From Planctomycetaceae bacterium (GTDB taxonomy: Bacteria > Planctomycetota > Planctomycetia > Pirellulales > UBA1268): DNA of 7,451 nt. The stretch's first letter is position 1, and every line of letters begins with the position of its first letter. The DNA lies in contig CANHYS010000090.1 of NCBI GenBank assembly GCA_947464585.1, positions 1 through 7,451 of the forward strand, in the 5' to 3' direction. Below the pieces are notes generated by a model. The model made no database searches, was not told the origin of the DNA, and worked only from the letters and a program-made list of their open reading frames with translations. This document shows, one piece after another, positions 1-7,451 of this stretch. Both the position numbers and the translations under genes were made by a program.

Positions 1-29
1 AAAAGCACCCATCCCATTCCGGCTTGGAG

Positions 30-58
30 GCGACAATCGGCATGACTTCCGATATAAA
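30..58 (+). promoter_or_regulatory. Candidate sigma-70 promoter for xylA
   Basis: A TATAAA hexamer at 53-58 matches five of six bases of the -10 consensus. Seventeen bases upstream, GCGACA at 30-35 matches four of six bases of the -35 consensus. The spacing is ideal, and the -10 lies in an AT-rich patch in an otherwise GC-rich window. It would start transcription near base 65, giving a leader of about 59 bases before xylA. This comes from pattern matching only; no operator or repressor site was recognised. Confidence 0.4.
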
Positions 59-107
59 AGCAACGGTTCAACCCAACGCGATTTTATTTTTTCTCCATCC
101 GTTTCCG

Positions 108-113
108 TAGGAG
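108..113 (+). promoter_or_regulatory. Ribosome binding site of xylA
   Basis: TAGGAG lies ten bases before the ATG at 124. It is the only purine-rich Shine-Dalgarno match in the leader, and it supports 124 as the start codon. The spacing is at the long end of normal. Confidence 0.6.
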
Positions 114-123
114 CATCCTTTCG

Positions 124-1458
<1,335 letters not shown>

Positions 1459-1479
1459 CCGGGTGCGGGCTGGTCGAGC

Positions 1480-2946
1480 ATGGTCCGCCTTTGCATGGTT
1501 CCCATCTGCCTGCGATCCGCCGTCGTGGTCGCTGCCGTGCTGGCGGGCGGCGCTGTCGCCGCTGAGCCACGCCCCGGACTCGCCACCGGCGCGTGGAAGC
1601 TCGAGAGCCTCAGGCTTCACGACGGGCGACGGCTGGAGGGGCTCGTTGTCGAGCCCACAGCCGCCGGCGAACACCGCGACCCGACAGCCCCGATCGGATT
1701 CGTGCAGATCGTCCAGCCGCCGGGCAGGATGATGGAGCTGATCACCTGGGCGCCGATCAGCGCGGCGAGGATCGCGGCAATCGAGCCACTCCCGGCGGCG
1801 GAACATGCCCTGCTGGCAAAACGGGTGGACGAGTTTCGCAACCGCCGCGGCAGGCAGCATGCGGCCGAGACGGCGGTGACGCTCGTCCGTGACGATGAAG
1901 ACGAGGCCTGGCGGTATGCCGGCCGCTGGTTCGCCATGCGCAGCACAGCCGACCCGAGCCTCACCCGCAAGGCAGTGGTGCTCCTCGAACAGGTCTTCGC
2001 GGCGCTCGAAGCGCTCGTGCCCCTGCCGCCGGCACCGGGGGAGGAATCGGCGCCGCTGCTCCTGGTCACACTGTGCGGCACCGCCGCCGAATACCGGGGC
2101 GTGCAGGAGACGCTCGGAATCGCAGCCGATCATCCGGCATTGTATGTGCCTGCCCTTGGGCATCTCGTGGCCGGCAGCGACCTGCCCGCAATGATCGAGC
2201 AGGAGCGGACCGCGGCCGACAGCCTCGCGCTCACCGAACGGGAAATCGTCGACCGGGACCGATCGTTCGAGGTCGACGTGCGGCGGCTCGCGGGCGACCT
2301 GGAAAAGCAGGGGATCCCCGCCGTTAAACGAGCCGAGGTGGTGCACGCGGCCCGTAGTCGCTGGCAACGCGAACGCGATGAGATGCTCGGCCAGGTGGTC
2401 GCTGCCCGCCGCGACAACGCGGCGAATGTCGCCGACGCCCGCCGCGCGTTCGCGGCCAGGCTCACCCATGAAGCATGGCATGCGTATGCCAATCGTCGGC
2501 TCGTCGCGAGCGGTCGGCGGCCGCTCCCGCTGTGGCTCGACGAGGGACTCGCCCAGGTCTTCGAGACGGCGCCACTCGAGGCGGGCGAACTGCGACTCGA
2601 TGCCCCCGATCCGGTCCGGCTCAAGGCGCTCGAGGAATTGCTGGCAGGCCGTGATGCGCCGCCGCTCGTGGACCTGCTCCGGGCTGGACAGAGCCAGTTT
2701 CTCATCGGCCACGCCGGCGGACGAAAAGCCAGCCAGCAGAGCTACCTGATGGCCTGGGGGCTGGCATTCCACCTGGCTGTGCTCGAGCCGGTGCTCACGC
2801 CAGCCTCATTGGCGGCGATCTGCGAACCGATTGCCGGGGCCGATGAGTCGGCGCGCGTGGTGGAATTCGAGCGGCTCGTGGGCATGCCGATCGCGGAATT
2901 CGACGCAGTCTGGCGACGACGCATGCTCTCGCTGCGGCCGCGCTAG
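1480..2946 (+). CDS. Exported DUF1570-like HExxH metallopeptidase, substrate unknown
   Basis: This is a predicted secreted or periplasmic zinc peptidase of the gluzincin (peptidase MA-like) type. An N-terminal signal peptide is visible: a hydrophobic stretch at about 11-27, then an AVAA|EP-type cleavage site near 27/28. Residues 37-105 form a small beta-rich segment ([12 protein letters not shown], then a PPGRMM motif). This style recurs ahead of such peptidases in planctomycetes, to my recollection. Residues about 235-325 are highly charged and probably helical. The active site follows: HEAWH at 330-334 (H330 and H334 bind zinc, E331 is catalytic) and WLDEGLAQ at 352-359, where E355 is the likely third zinc ligand, 21 residues on. 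The C-terminal [12 protein letters not shown] (421-432) matches the helix usual after this core. ATG at 1480 is the first start after the upstream stop. A second in-frame ATG at 1495 would also keep the signal peptide, and neither has a good Shine-Dalgarno. It probably depends on readthrough transcription from xylA. The 3' end overlaps glnD by four bases. The family call is fairly sure; substrate and role are unknown. Confidence 0.8.
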   Translation: MVRLCMVPICLRSAVVVAAVLAGGAVAAEPRPGLATGAWKLESLRLHDGRRLEGLVVEPTAAGEHRDPTAPIGFVQIVQPPGRMMELITWAPISAARIAAIEPLPAAEHALLAKRVDEFRNRRGRQHAAETAVTLVRDDEDEAWRYAGRWFAMRSTADPSLTRKAVVLLEQVFAALEALVPLPPAPGEESAPLLLVTLCGTAAEYRGVQETLGIAADHPALYVPALGHLVAGSDLPAMIEQERTAADSLALTEREIVDRDRSFEVDVRRLAGDLEKQGIPAVKRAEVVHAARSRWQRERDEMLGQVVAARRDNAANVADARRAFAARLTHEAWHAYANRRLVASGRRPLPLWLDEGLAQVFETAPLEAGELRLDAPDPVRLKALEELLAGRDAPPLVDLLRAGQSQFLIGHAGGRKASQQSYLMAWGLAFHLAVLEPVLTPASLAAICEPIAGADESARVVEFERLVGMPIAEFDAVWRRRMLSLRPR

Positions 2947-2954
2947 CTGGCCGC
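2934..2954. terminator. GC hairpin spanning the two convergent stop codons
   Basis: GCGGCC at 2934-2939 pairs perfectly with GGCCGC at 2949-2954. The nine-base loop GCGCTAGCT contains CTAG (2943-2946), which supplies the TAG stops of both the + strand peptidase and minus strand glnD. Being symmetric, the hairpin forms in either transcript. It has no T-tract on either side, so it is not a classic intrinsic terminator. It may slow polymerase, mark a Rho-type end or stabilise 3' ends. There is no other intergenic space between these convergent genes. Confidence 0.35.
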
Positions 2955-5600
2955 CGGCCCGGTGACCGGTGCGGCCACGCGTTCGAGAGCAGTGCGGATT
3001 TTGGCGAGCCGCTCGGGGTCGACCACTTTCCGCCCCGCTTCATCGGTGACGTGGAACGCATCCACAACCTGGTCGAGATAGGTGCCGATCTTCGCCGACC
3101 GGACCGAGAGCCCCTCTTCGAAGATCGTCCGCGCGATCGCGTAGAGCAGACCGACTGAGTCGTGGGCAAACACTTCAAGGATCGTGGCGTGCGCGGAACT
3201 TTCGTTGTCGAACCGCACGCGGGCAGGCGCGATCGCGGCGAGATTGGGCAGTGGTGCAAACGGATTCCAGCGTCGCGTGAACGACGGGGATCGGTCCGCC
3301 TTGACCGCAGCGCGGATGGCGGACGAGATCTCGGCCAACCGCTCCGCCGGCGGTTCGTCCGCGTAATCGGGATCATTCACCACGAAATGGTCGAGCACGA
3401 GCCCCTGGTCGAGCGTGTGGATGTCGGCCGCAAGAATCTCCAGCCGCTGGCTGGTCAGCGCGCCGGTGAGCCGATGGAACACGCCGCTGGCGACCGATTC
3501 CCGCGCCGCCACCGTGACCGCGACGGTGCCGGTTGCCGGCTGCCAGCGAGTGCTGATGAACATGCCGTCTGCCGCCAGACGCGACAGCTTTCCCAGTTCC
3601 TCGAGCATGCAGCGCGGCTCGGTGTCGTGGAGATAGGAGAGCGGCAGTTGCCGGGCGAGCCGGACGACGCCGTCGTCGGCATCGCGGCTCGCGATGAGTT
3701 CGTCGAGCACGCGGCGATGACGTTCCGCCGCCACCGATGGAGTTTCGCCGTCGAGGGTGCCGAGCGTGCGGAAGTAGAGTTCGCCGAGCAGGTCGGCCTT
3801 CCACCGCGTCCAGACGCCCGGGCCGACGGCACTGACGTCGGCCGCGGTGAGCACCGCCAACATCCGCAGTACCTCCGGCGAGCCGACGTCGCGGGCGAAC
3901 CGCACCACGAGGCTGTCGTCGGTGGTATCGCGACGAAACGCCTGATGGGCCATCACGAGATGTTTGTGCACGAGAAATTCGATGATCTCAGCCTCGTCGG
4001 CCGGCAGGCCGAATCGGGCCGCCACGTCGCGGGCCATCCGCGCGCCCAACTCGCTGTGGTCCTCGACGAATCCCTTGCCGAGGTCGTGGATCAACAGCGC
4101 CAAAAGGACGGGCTGCTTGCGGTTGATCTGCCGCCACGTATCGCCGAGCCAGCCGGCTTCATCCTGCATGTCGGCAGCCCGTTCAACGGCCACGATGCAG
4201 TGCTCGTCGACGGTGTATTTGTGGTAGTTGTTGAACTGCAGCAGATGCCGGGCGTGGGCGAACTCGGGAATCAGGATCTCGAGCGCCCCCACCTCGTGCA
4301 GCCGGCGCAATGCATATCCCAGTCGCCGCGGTCGGGCAAAGAGCCCGAGGAATCGCTGCCTGGCTGCGTCGGTGGCCGGCAGACCAGCCGTCTGGGTGCG
4401 CACCGCGGCCCATGTGGCGTGGTCGATCGGCAGATCGTAGAGCATGGCCAGTTCCACCAGCCGCACGATCGAATCGAGGCTGCCCGTCACCTGTGGCAGG
4501 CAGCCTGCCATGGCTGCCACATCGTGCGGCCCGACACGGAACAATCCGTCGACCCGGTTGCCGAGAACGCCGGAGACGAAGGTCATCGCTACGTTTGGCC
4601 GGCGGAGGCCGGCGACCAACGTCTCGACCACCTGGGCCACACCCCGCGTGTGCCTGAAGTAGTCGCGCATGAACGTCTCCACGCCGAGCATCCCGTCCCG
4701 CGACTCGATGCCACGGGCCTCTGCGATGCGAAGCTGCTGATCCCGCGTGAGATCATCTGCCGACTTGCCGGCAGAGAGATGCAGGTCGTTTCGCAGCCGC
4801 GTCAGAAATTCGGCCGCGTCGCGGAGCGTGTCGGCATCTGCCCGAGGCAGGCCGCCCACGAGCGCGAGATTGTCGAACGAGGCCTCGCCCCAGAGCACAC
4901 GGCCCAGCCATCGCACCAATTGAATGTCGCGGAGGCCGCCCGGCGACCTCTTGACGTTTGGCTCAAGAAGCGAGACGGTCTCGCCATATTTGGCCGCTTC
5001 TTCGCGACGGGCCTCGACGAGGGCCCTGGCATGCCGCGACTGCCCACGCTGGACGAGCCCCCGCAGCCGCGTTTCGAGCCGTGCGACCAGATCTGGATTT
5101 CCGGCCAGCGGCCGGCATTCCAGGAGCGAACTGAGGATCGTCGGGTCGGCGGCGGACAGGCGGCAGGCTTCGTCCAGGGTCCGCACGCTCTGGCCCACAT
5201 CAGCACCGGCGTCGAAGAGATCCTGCAGCAGCCGCTTGGCGGCGGCAGCGACCGGACGGGCCGCCTTCCGGTCGTGGAGCAGCATGAGATCGATGTCGGA
5301 AAACGGCGCCATCTCGCGACGACCGTAGCCGCCATGGGCGACGAGCGCTGCGTGGCGGCGGAGCGTGCCGGCGTCCGCCGCGGGCAGATCATCCAGGACG
5401 GCATCCCACAGGCCGATCACTATCTGATCACAGAGGTCGGAGGCAAGGCCGCAGGTCTGAATGCCTGGAGCGCCGGCGGCATGCTGCGCGGCAACCCTTT
5501 CGCGAAGCGACGCCAGTTGAGCCGCTGCTCGCGTGACCGCGGGGCGAAAGGTGGTCGCGGGGGCCAGTGCGGAACCGTCAGTCATGTCGCCGGATGCCAT
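2943..5600 (-). CDS. glnD: [Protein-PII] uridylyltransferase / uridylyl-removing enzyme
   Basis: GlnD is the cytoplasmic glutamine sensor of bacterial nitrogen control. It adds UMP to PII proteins when glutamine is low and removes it when glutamine is high. At 885 residues it is close to the E. coli length and has the full domain order. The nucleotidyltransferase domain has GGYGRREMAPFSDID at 90-104 with metal-binding D102 and D104, and the family motif PGGLRDIQ at 220-227. The HD hydrolase domain has H467, H505-D506 (LIHDLGKG) and D588 in TAADVSAVGP, followed by VWTRWK. Two C-terminal ACT domains lie at about 693-746 and 804-875. No key residue appears lost, so both activities are expected. 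It overlaps the upstream adenosyltransferase gene. The ATG at 5600 gives a 19-base overlap, but a second in-frame ATG at 5585 makes an exact ATGA stop-start overlap and would shorten the protein by five residues. Neither has a strong ribosome binding site, so translational coupling is likely. No PII or glutamine synthetase gene is in the window. Confidence 0.95.
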   Translation of the reverse strand: MASGDMTDGSALAPATTFRPAVTRAAAQLASLRERVAAQHAAGAPGIQTCGLASDLCDQIVIGLWDAVLDDLPAADAGTLRRHAALVAHGGYGRREMAPFSDIDLMLLHDRKAARPVAAAAKRLLQDLFDAGADVGQSVRTLDEACRLSAADPTILSSLLECRPLAGNPDLVARLETRLRGLVQRGQSRHARALVEARREEAAKYGETVSLLEPNVKRSPGGLRDIQLVRWLGRVLWGEASFDNLALVGGLPRADADTLRDAAEFLTRLRNDLHLSAGKSADDLTRDQQLRIAEARGIESRDGMLGVETFMRDYFRHTRGVAQVVETLVAGLRRPNVAMTFVSGVLGNRVDGLFRVGPHDVAAMAGCLPQVTGSLDSIVRLVELAMLYDLPIDHATWAAVRTQTAGLPATDAARQRFLGLFARPRRLGYALRRLHEVGALEILIPEFAHARHLLQFNNYHKYTVDEHCIVAVERAADMQDEAGWLGDTWRQINRKQPVLLALLIHDLGKGFVEDHSELGARMARDVAARFGLPADEAEIIEFLVHKHLVMAHQAFRRDTTDDSLVVRFARDVGSPEVLRMLAVLTAADVSAVGPGVWTRWKADLLGELYFRTLGTLDGETPSVAAERHRRVLDELIASRDADDGVVRLARQLPLSYLHDTEPRCMLEELGKLSRLAADGMFISTRWQPATGTVAVTVAARESVASGVFHRLTGALTSQRLEILAADIHTLDQGLVLDHFVVNDPDYADEPPAERLAEISSAIRAAVKADRSPSFTRRWNPFAPLPNLAAIAPARVRFDNESSAHATILEVFAHDSVGLLYAIARTIFEEGLSVRSAKIGTYLDQVVDAFHVTDEAGRKVVDPERLAKIRTALERVAAPVTGPAAS

Positions 5601-6124
5601 GGATCATCGGCCACGTCTTCGCGCCGATTCGCCTCCCGAGCCAGCACAAAGAGCAGGTCGCCCAAGCGGTTCAGATATTCGATCGCATTGGCTGGAATCG
5701 TTGTTTCCAGTCGGCTGGCCAGGGTGACCACGCGGCGTTCGGCCCGCCGACAGACCGTGCGGGCGACGTGGAGGGCGGCCGCCAGCGGGGTTCCCGTCGG
5801 GAGGATGAAGCACTTGAGCGGCTCGATCATCGCCTCGTGTCGATCGATCTCCGCCTCCAGAAACGCGACGTGGCCCGTCGTGATCCGCTCATCGACAGCC
5901 CCGGGCGTTGCCAACTGGGCGCCGAGGTCGAAGAGTTCGCACTGCACCCGCCGCAGGAACGCATCGAACGGGCCGGCGGCCGGGAGCGTGCGCACCAGCC
6001 CCAGATGGCTGTTGAGTTCGTCCACCGTTCCGAAGGCCTCGATCCGTGCATGGTCCTTCGACACCCGCGGCCCGCCGAAGAGCCCGGTCTCCCCGGCATC
6101 ACCGGTCTTTGTGTAGATCTTCAT
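5582..6124 (-). CDS. PduO-type cob(I)alamin adenosyltransferase
   Basis: This enzyme transfers the adenosyl group of ATP to cob(I)alamin, making adenosylcobalamin in the cytoplasm. The 180 residues fit the usual length of roughly 180-200. Family motifs appear in order: the N-terminal ATP-binding TKTGDAGETGLFGG at 5-18, FGTVDELNSHLG at 31-42, the CRRAERRV helix at 125-132 with its conserved Arg and Glu, and YLNRLGDLLFVLAR at 150-163. No targeting signal is seen. AAGGAG ten bases upstream supports the ATG at 6124. It is the first gene of a likely two-gene operon with glnD, whose start overlaps its stop. The leader is short and I see no cobalamin riboswitch. The names pduO, cobO and mmaB are all used for this family. 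The context shows neither propanediol use nor a cobalamin-dependent mutase, so no symbol is assigned. Confidence 0.93.
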   Translation of the reverse strand: MKIYTKTGDAGETGLFGGPRVSKDHARIEAFGTVDELNSHLGLVRTLPAAGPFDAFLRRVQCELFDLGAQLATPGAVDERITTGHVAFLEAEIDRHEAMIEPLKCFILPTGTPLAAALHVARTVCRRAERRVVTLASRLETTIPANAIEYLNRLGDLLFVLAREANRREDVADDPWHPAT

Positions 6125-6134
6125 GTCCTCACGT

Positions 6135-6140
6135 CTCCTT
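6135..6140 (-). promoter_or_regulatory. Ribosome binding site of the adenosyltransferase gene
   Basis: Read on the minus strand this is AAGGAG, a full Shine-Dalgarno match ten bases before the ATG at 6124. A weaker GAGG sits closer to the start. It is the strongest such site in the window and fixes the start of the operon's first gene. Confidence 0.6.
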
Positions 6141-6160
6141 GCGGTTTCGGCACGGATCCT

Positions 6161-6182
6161 GCTCTCAACCAGCTCTCAACCA
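6161..6182. repeat. Perfect tandem repeat of an 11-base unit
   Basis: The unit gctctcaacca occurs twice with no gap (6161-6171 and 6172-6182), in the 90-base region between the divergent adenosyltransferase and propeller genes. On the minus strand each copy carries TTGAGA. It could be a pair of binding sites for a regulator on one helical face, since one turn is about 10.5 bases, or a replication-slippage duplication. Neither reading can be decided from the sequence. Confidence 0.6.
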
Positions 6183-6201
6183 GTCTCCTCGCCATGTCGC
6201 A

Positions 6202-6207
6202 TATACT
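6202..6207 (+). promoter_or_regulatory. Candidate -10 element of the propeller gene
   Basis: TATACT matches five of six bases of the -10 consensus and ends seven bases before the ATG at 6215, so transcription would begin at or next to the start codon. No -35 match exists at 16-18 bases upstream and there is no extended -10 TG. The support is the hexamer and its position only. Confidence 0.3.
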
Positions 6208-6214
6208 GGGCCGC

Positions 6215-7451
6215 ATGAGCAAAACCTTCAATCTGCGATTTTCATCTTTTGCAGCCGGCGTCGCGGCAGCGTTGGTTTCCGGGCCCATCTGCCCGCTGCC
6301 GCTGGCGAACGTCGCCGCCGAACCAGCGCCGGCCGCCCCAGCCGCCAACGCCCCAGCCGACAGTCAGTCGCCCATGCTGTCGTCTTTGGAGCAGCAGTTC
6401 CTGGCTCCGCCCGTTCAGGTGACCATCGGCATGCCGAAGGCGGGGGAGGGCTACTTCTCGCCCAACGCGCGGCGGATCTGCTACCAGGCGGTGCCGGCTG
6501 ACTATCCGTTCTATCAGATCTTCGTGCAGCCCTTCGACATGGCGGCGCCGCGGCCCGCCACGCCGGTGCGGATCAGCACCGGCCGTGGCCGGACGACCTG
6601 CAGCTGGTTCTCCCCCGACGGCGCGCGGCTGTTGTTTGCGTCGAGCCACCTCGATCCGCAGCTCGATGCCACGGAGTCTGCCGCGCGGGCCCAGGCCGAG
6701 GAGGACCGAAAGAGCGGCCGGCGACGGCGATACCAGTGGGACTTCGATCCGCACAGCGACATCTTCGTGGCCACCCTGGAGCCGGCCGCCGGTGAGGGCG
6801 GCGGACTCGTGCAACTCACGAATGAGCCCGGCTACGACGCCGAGTGCTCCTATTCACCCGACGGCAGCAAAATCCTGTTTGTGAGCGACCGTGACGGCGA
6901 TCCCGACATCTACGTGATGGATGCCGACGGCCACAACGTCCGCCAGCTCACGAATGAGCCCGGCTACGATGGTGGCCCGTTCTTCTCACCCGATGGCCGT
7001 TGGATCGCCTACCGAACCGACCGCCTCGAGAAGGACATGCTGCAGATCCATGTCATGAAGGCGGACGGTTCCGGAGATGTCGCGATCACGAGCGGGCAGG
7101 GGGTGCGGTGGGCGCCCTACTGGCACCCCACGAAGCCGTGGCTGATCTGGACCGGTGCCGATCACTCCGACCCGACGAAGCGGCCCAACTATGATCTGTG
7201 GATCGCCGCGTATGCGGTGGATGCCGCCGTTGCTGCCGGCGAAACCGGCTTTCGCTGCGGTCCGCCGCTGCGGATCACCGATCACGAGGGCGCTGACGTG
7301 CTGCCCGCCTTTTCGCCAGACGGCACGCTGCTCATGTGGACGGCCAGTCGTGGCGACGGCGGCGGCCGGGCCCCCGCCAGCCAGCTGTGGGTGAGTCGGT
7401 TCAACGCCGCGGCGATCGGCGCCGCTCTGGAGCCTGTTGCAGGACCTCGTG
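6215..7451 (+). CDS. Exported TolB-like PD40 beta-propeller protein, 3' end outside window
   Basis: The reading frame is open from 6215 to the right edge (412 codons), so the stop and the C-terminus are missing. It has an N-terminal signal peptide: basic start, hydrophobic 12-34, AxA-type cleavage near VAA|EP at 35. An Ala/Pro-rich linker follows to about 48. From about 75 on it consists of PD40/TolB-like propeller blades: SPNARRICY at 82-90, SPDGARLLFASS at 133-144, SPDGSKILFVSDRDGDPDIYVMD at 214-236, SPDGRWIAYRTDR at 258-270, a WHP variant at 303-305 and SPDGTLLMW at 367-375. Residues 147-178 are a charged Glu/Arg-rich insert between blades. Such proteins act outside the cytoplasm as binding scaffolds. 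E. coli TolB is one, but TolB's own partners (Pal, TolA) cannot be inferred here. The start is uncertain: an in-frame ATG at 6194 adds seven residues, and neither start has a Shine-Dalgarno. It is divergent from the adenosyltransferase gene. A peptidase with an N-terminal propeller is possible if a catalytic domain follows beyond the edge. Confidence 0.85.
   Translation, partial: MSKTFNLRFSSFAAGVAAALVSGPICPLPLANVAAEPAPAAPAANAPADSQSPMLSSLEQQFLAPPVQVTIGMPKAGEGYFSPNARRICYQAVPADYPFYQIFVQPFDMAAPRPATPVRISTGRGRTTCSWFSPDGARLLFASSHLDPQLDATESAARAQAEEDRKSGRRRRYQWDFDPHSDIFVATLEPAAGEGGGLVQLTNEPGYDAECSYSPDGSKILFVSDRDGDPDIYVMDADGHNVRQLTNEPGYDGGPFFSPDGRWIAYRTDRLEKDMLQIHVMKADGSGDVAITSGQGVRWAPYWHPTKPWLIWTGADHSDPTKRPNYDLWIAAYAVDAAVAAGETGFRCGPPLRITDHEGADVLPAFSPDGTLLMWTASRGDGGGRAPASQLWVSRFNAAAIGAALEPVAGPR
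6815..6969 (+). repeat. 23-base direct repeat in adjacent propeller blades
   Basis: A 23-base stretch beginning ctcacgaatgagcc occurs identically at 6815-6837 and 6947-6969, encoding LTNEPGYD in both copies. The offset is 132 bases, exactly 44 codons, so it lies at the same place in successive blades. Identity drops sharply on both sides. Confidence 0.85.

Noticed and set aside
1..43. A minus-strand ATG at 43 open to the left edge, a possible divergent gene start
   Set aside because: Only 14 codons are visible and the upstream GGAAG is just two bases from the ATG. This is too little to support a gene.
81..93. T-rich tract as an intrinsic terminator
   Set aside because: No stem of useful length precedes it. 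It is better explained as an AT-rich leader before the ribosome binding site.
42..110. A 22-codon frame upstream of xylA whose TAG overlaps the ribosome binding site
   Set aside because: It looks like a leader peptide, but it has no ribosome binding site of its own and begins upstream of the candidate -10 at 53-58, so it would not be in the transcript.
2130..2705. A 191-codon minus-strand frame inside the peptidase gene (and similar shorter ones)
   Set aside because: The Ser/Arg/Ala-rich composition is typical of GC-rich shadow frames, and the + strand carries the signal peptide, HExxH and EGLA motifs.
3162..6116. A 984-codon open frame on the + strand, the longest in the window, antisense to glnD and most of the adenosyltransferase gene
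   Set aside because: Its codons lie exactly opposite the glnD codons, so its stops would need TTA, CTA or TCA in glnD, which are rare in GC-rich genes. The product is rich in His, Arg, Gln and Gly with no recognisable domain, while the minus strand encodes two clear, complete enzymes.
6163..6179. TTGAGA copies in the tandem repeat as -35 boxes for the adenosyltransferase operon
   Set aside because: No -10-like hexamer occurs about 17 bases downstream of either copy on the minus strand.
6125..6214. Cobalamin riboswitch ahead of the adenosyltransferase gene
   Set aside because: The region is 90 bases and contains no recognisable B12-box. A cobalamin riboswitch normally needs considerably more sequence.

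Overview
This is a GC-rich chromosomal window with tightly packed, ordinary-looking genes. No mobile element, CRISPR array, tRNA or rRNA is visible. The best guess for the organism is a planctomycete. The reasons are the high-GC codon use, a secreted DUF1570-type metallopeptidase of a kind common in that phylum, a long exported TolB-like propeller protein, and a class II xylose isomerase next to them. This placement is inference from protein style, not from a phylogenetic marker.

Layout. Bases 1-123 are a leader with a plausible sigma-70 promoter and a ribosome binding site. On the + strand, 124-1458 is xylose isomerase (xylA), with every catalytic and metal-binding residue in place. Twenty-one bases later, in the same reading frame, comes an exported HExxH metallopeptidase of unknown substrate (1480-2946). 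A minus-strand pair faces these two: a PduO-type cob(I)alamin adenosyltransferase (6124-5582) followed by, and overlapping, the PII uridylyltransferase GlnD (5600-2943). The peptidase and glnD converge so tightly that their TAG stops share the palindrome CTAG, which sits in the loop of a GC hairpin. Beyond a 90-base divergent intergenic region, a + strand gene starts at 6215 and runs off the right edge. It encodes an exported TolB/PD40 beta-propeller protein and is easily missed because its stop lies outside the window.

How the genes relate. xylA and the peptidase are probably co-transcribed. The adenosyltransferase and glnD are very likely one operon with translational coupling through an ATGA overlap. 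The functions (xylose isomerisation, secreted proteolysis, adenosylcobalamin synthesis, nitrogen signalling) do not form an obvious pathway. No PII protein, glutamine synthetase, xylulokinase or cobalamin-dependent enzyme is present here.

I do not see convincing evidence of an undescribed system. The observations most worth a second look are the shared-stop hairpin, the coupled start of glnD, the possible leaderless start of the propeller gene, the 23-base in-frame repeat in that gene, and the long charged insert ahead of the peptidase active site.
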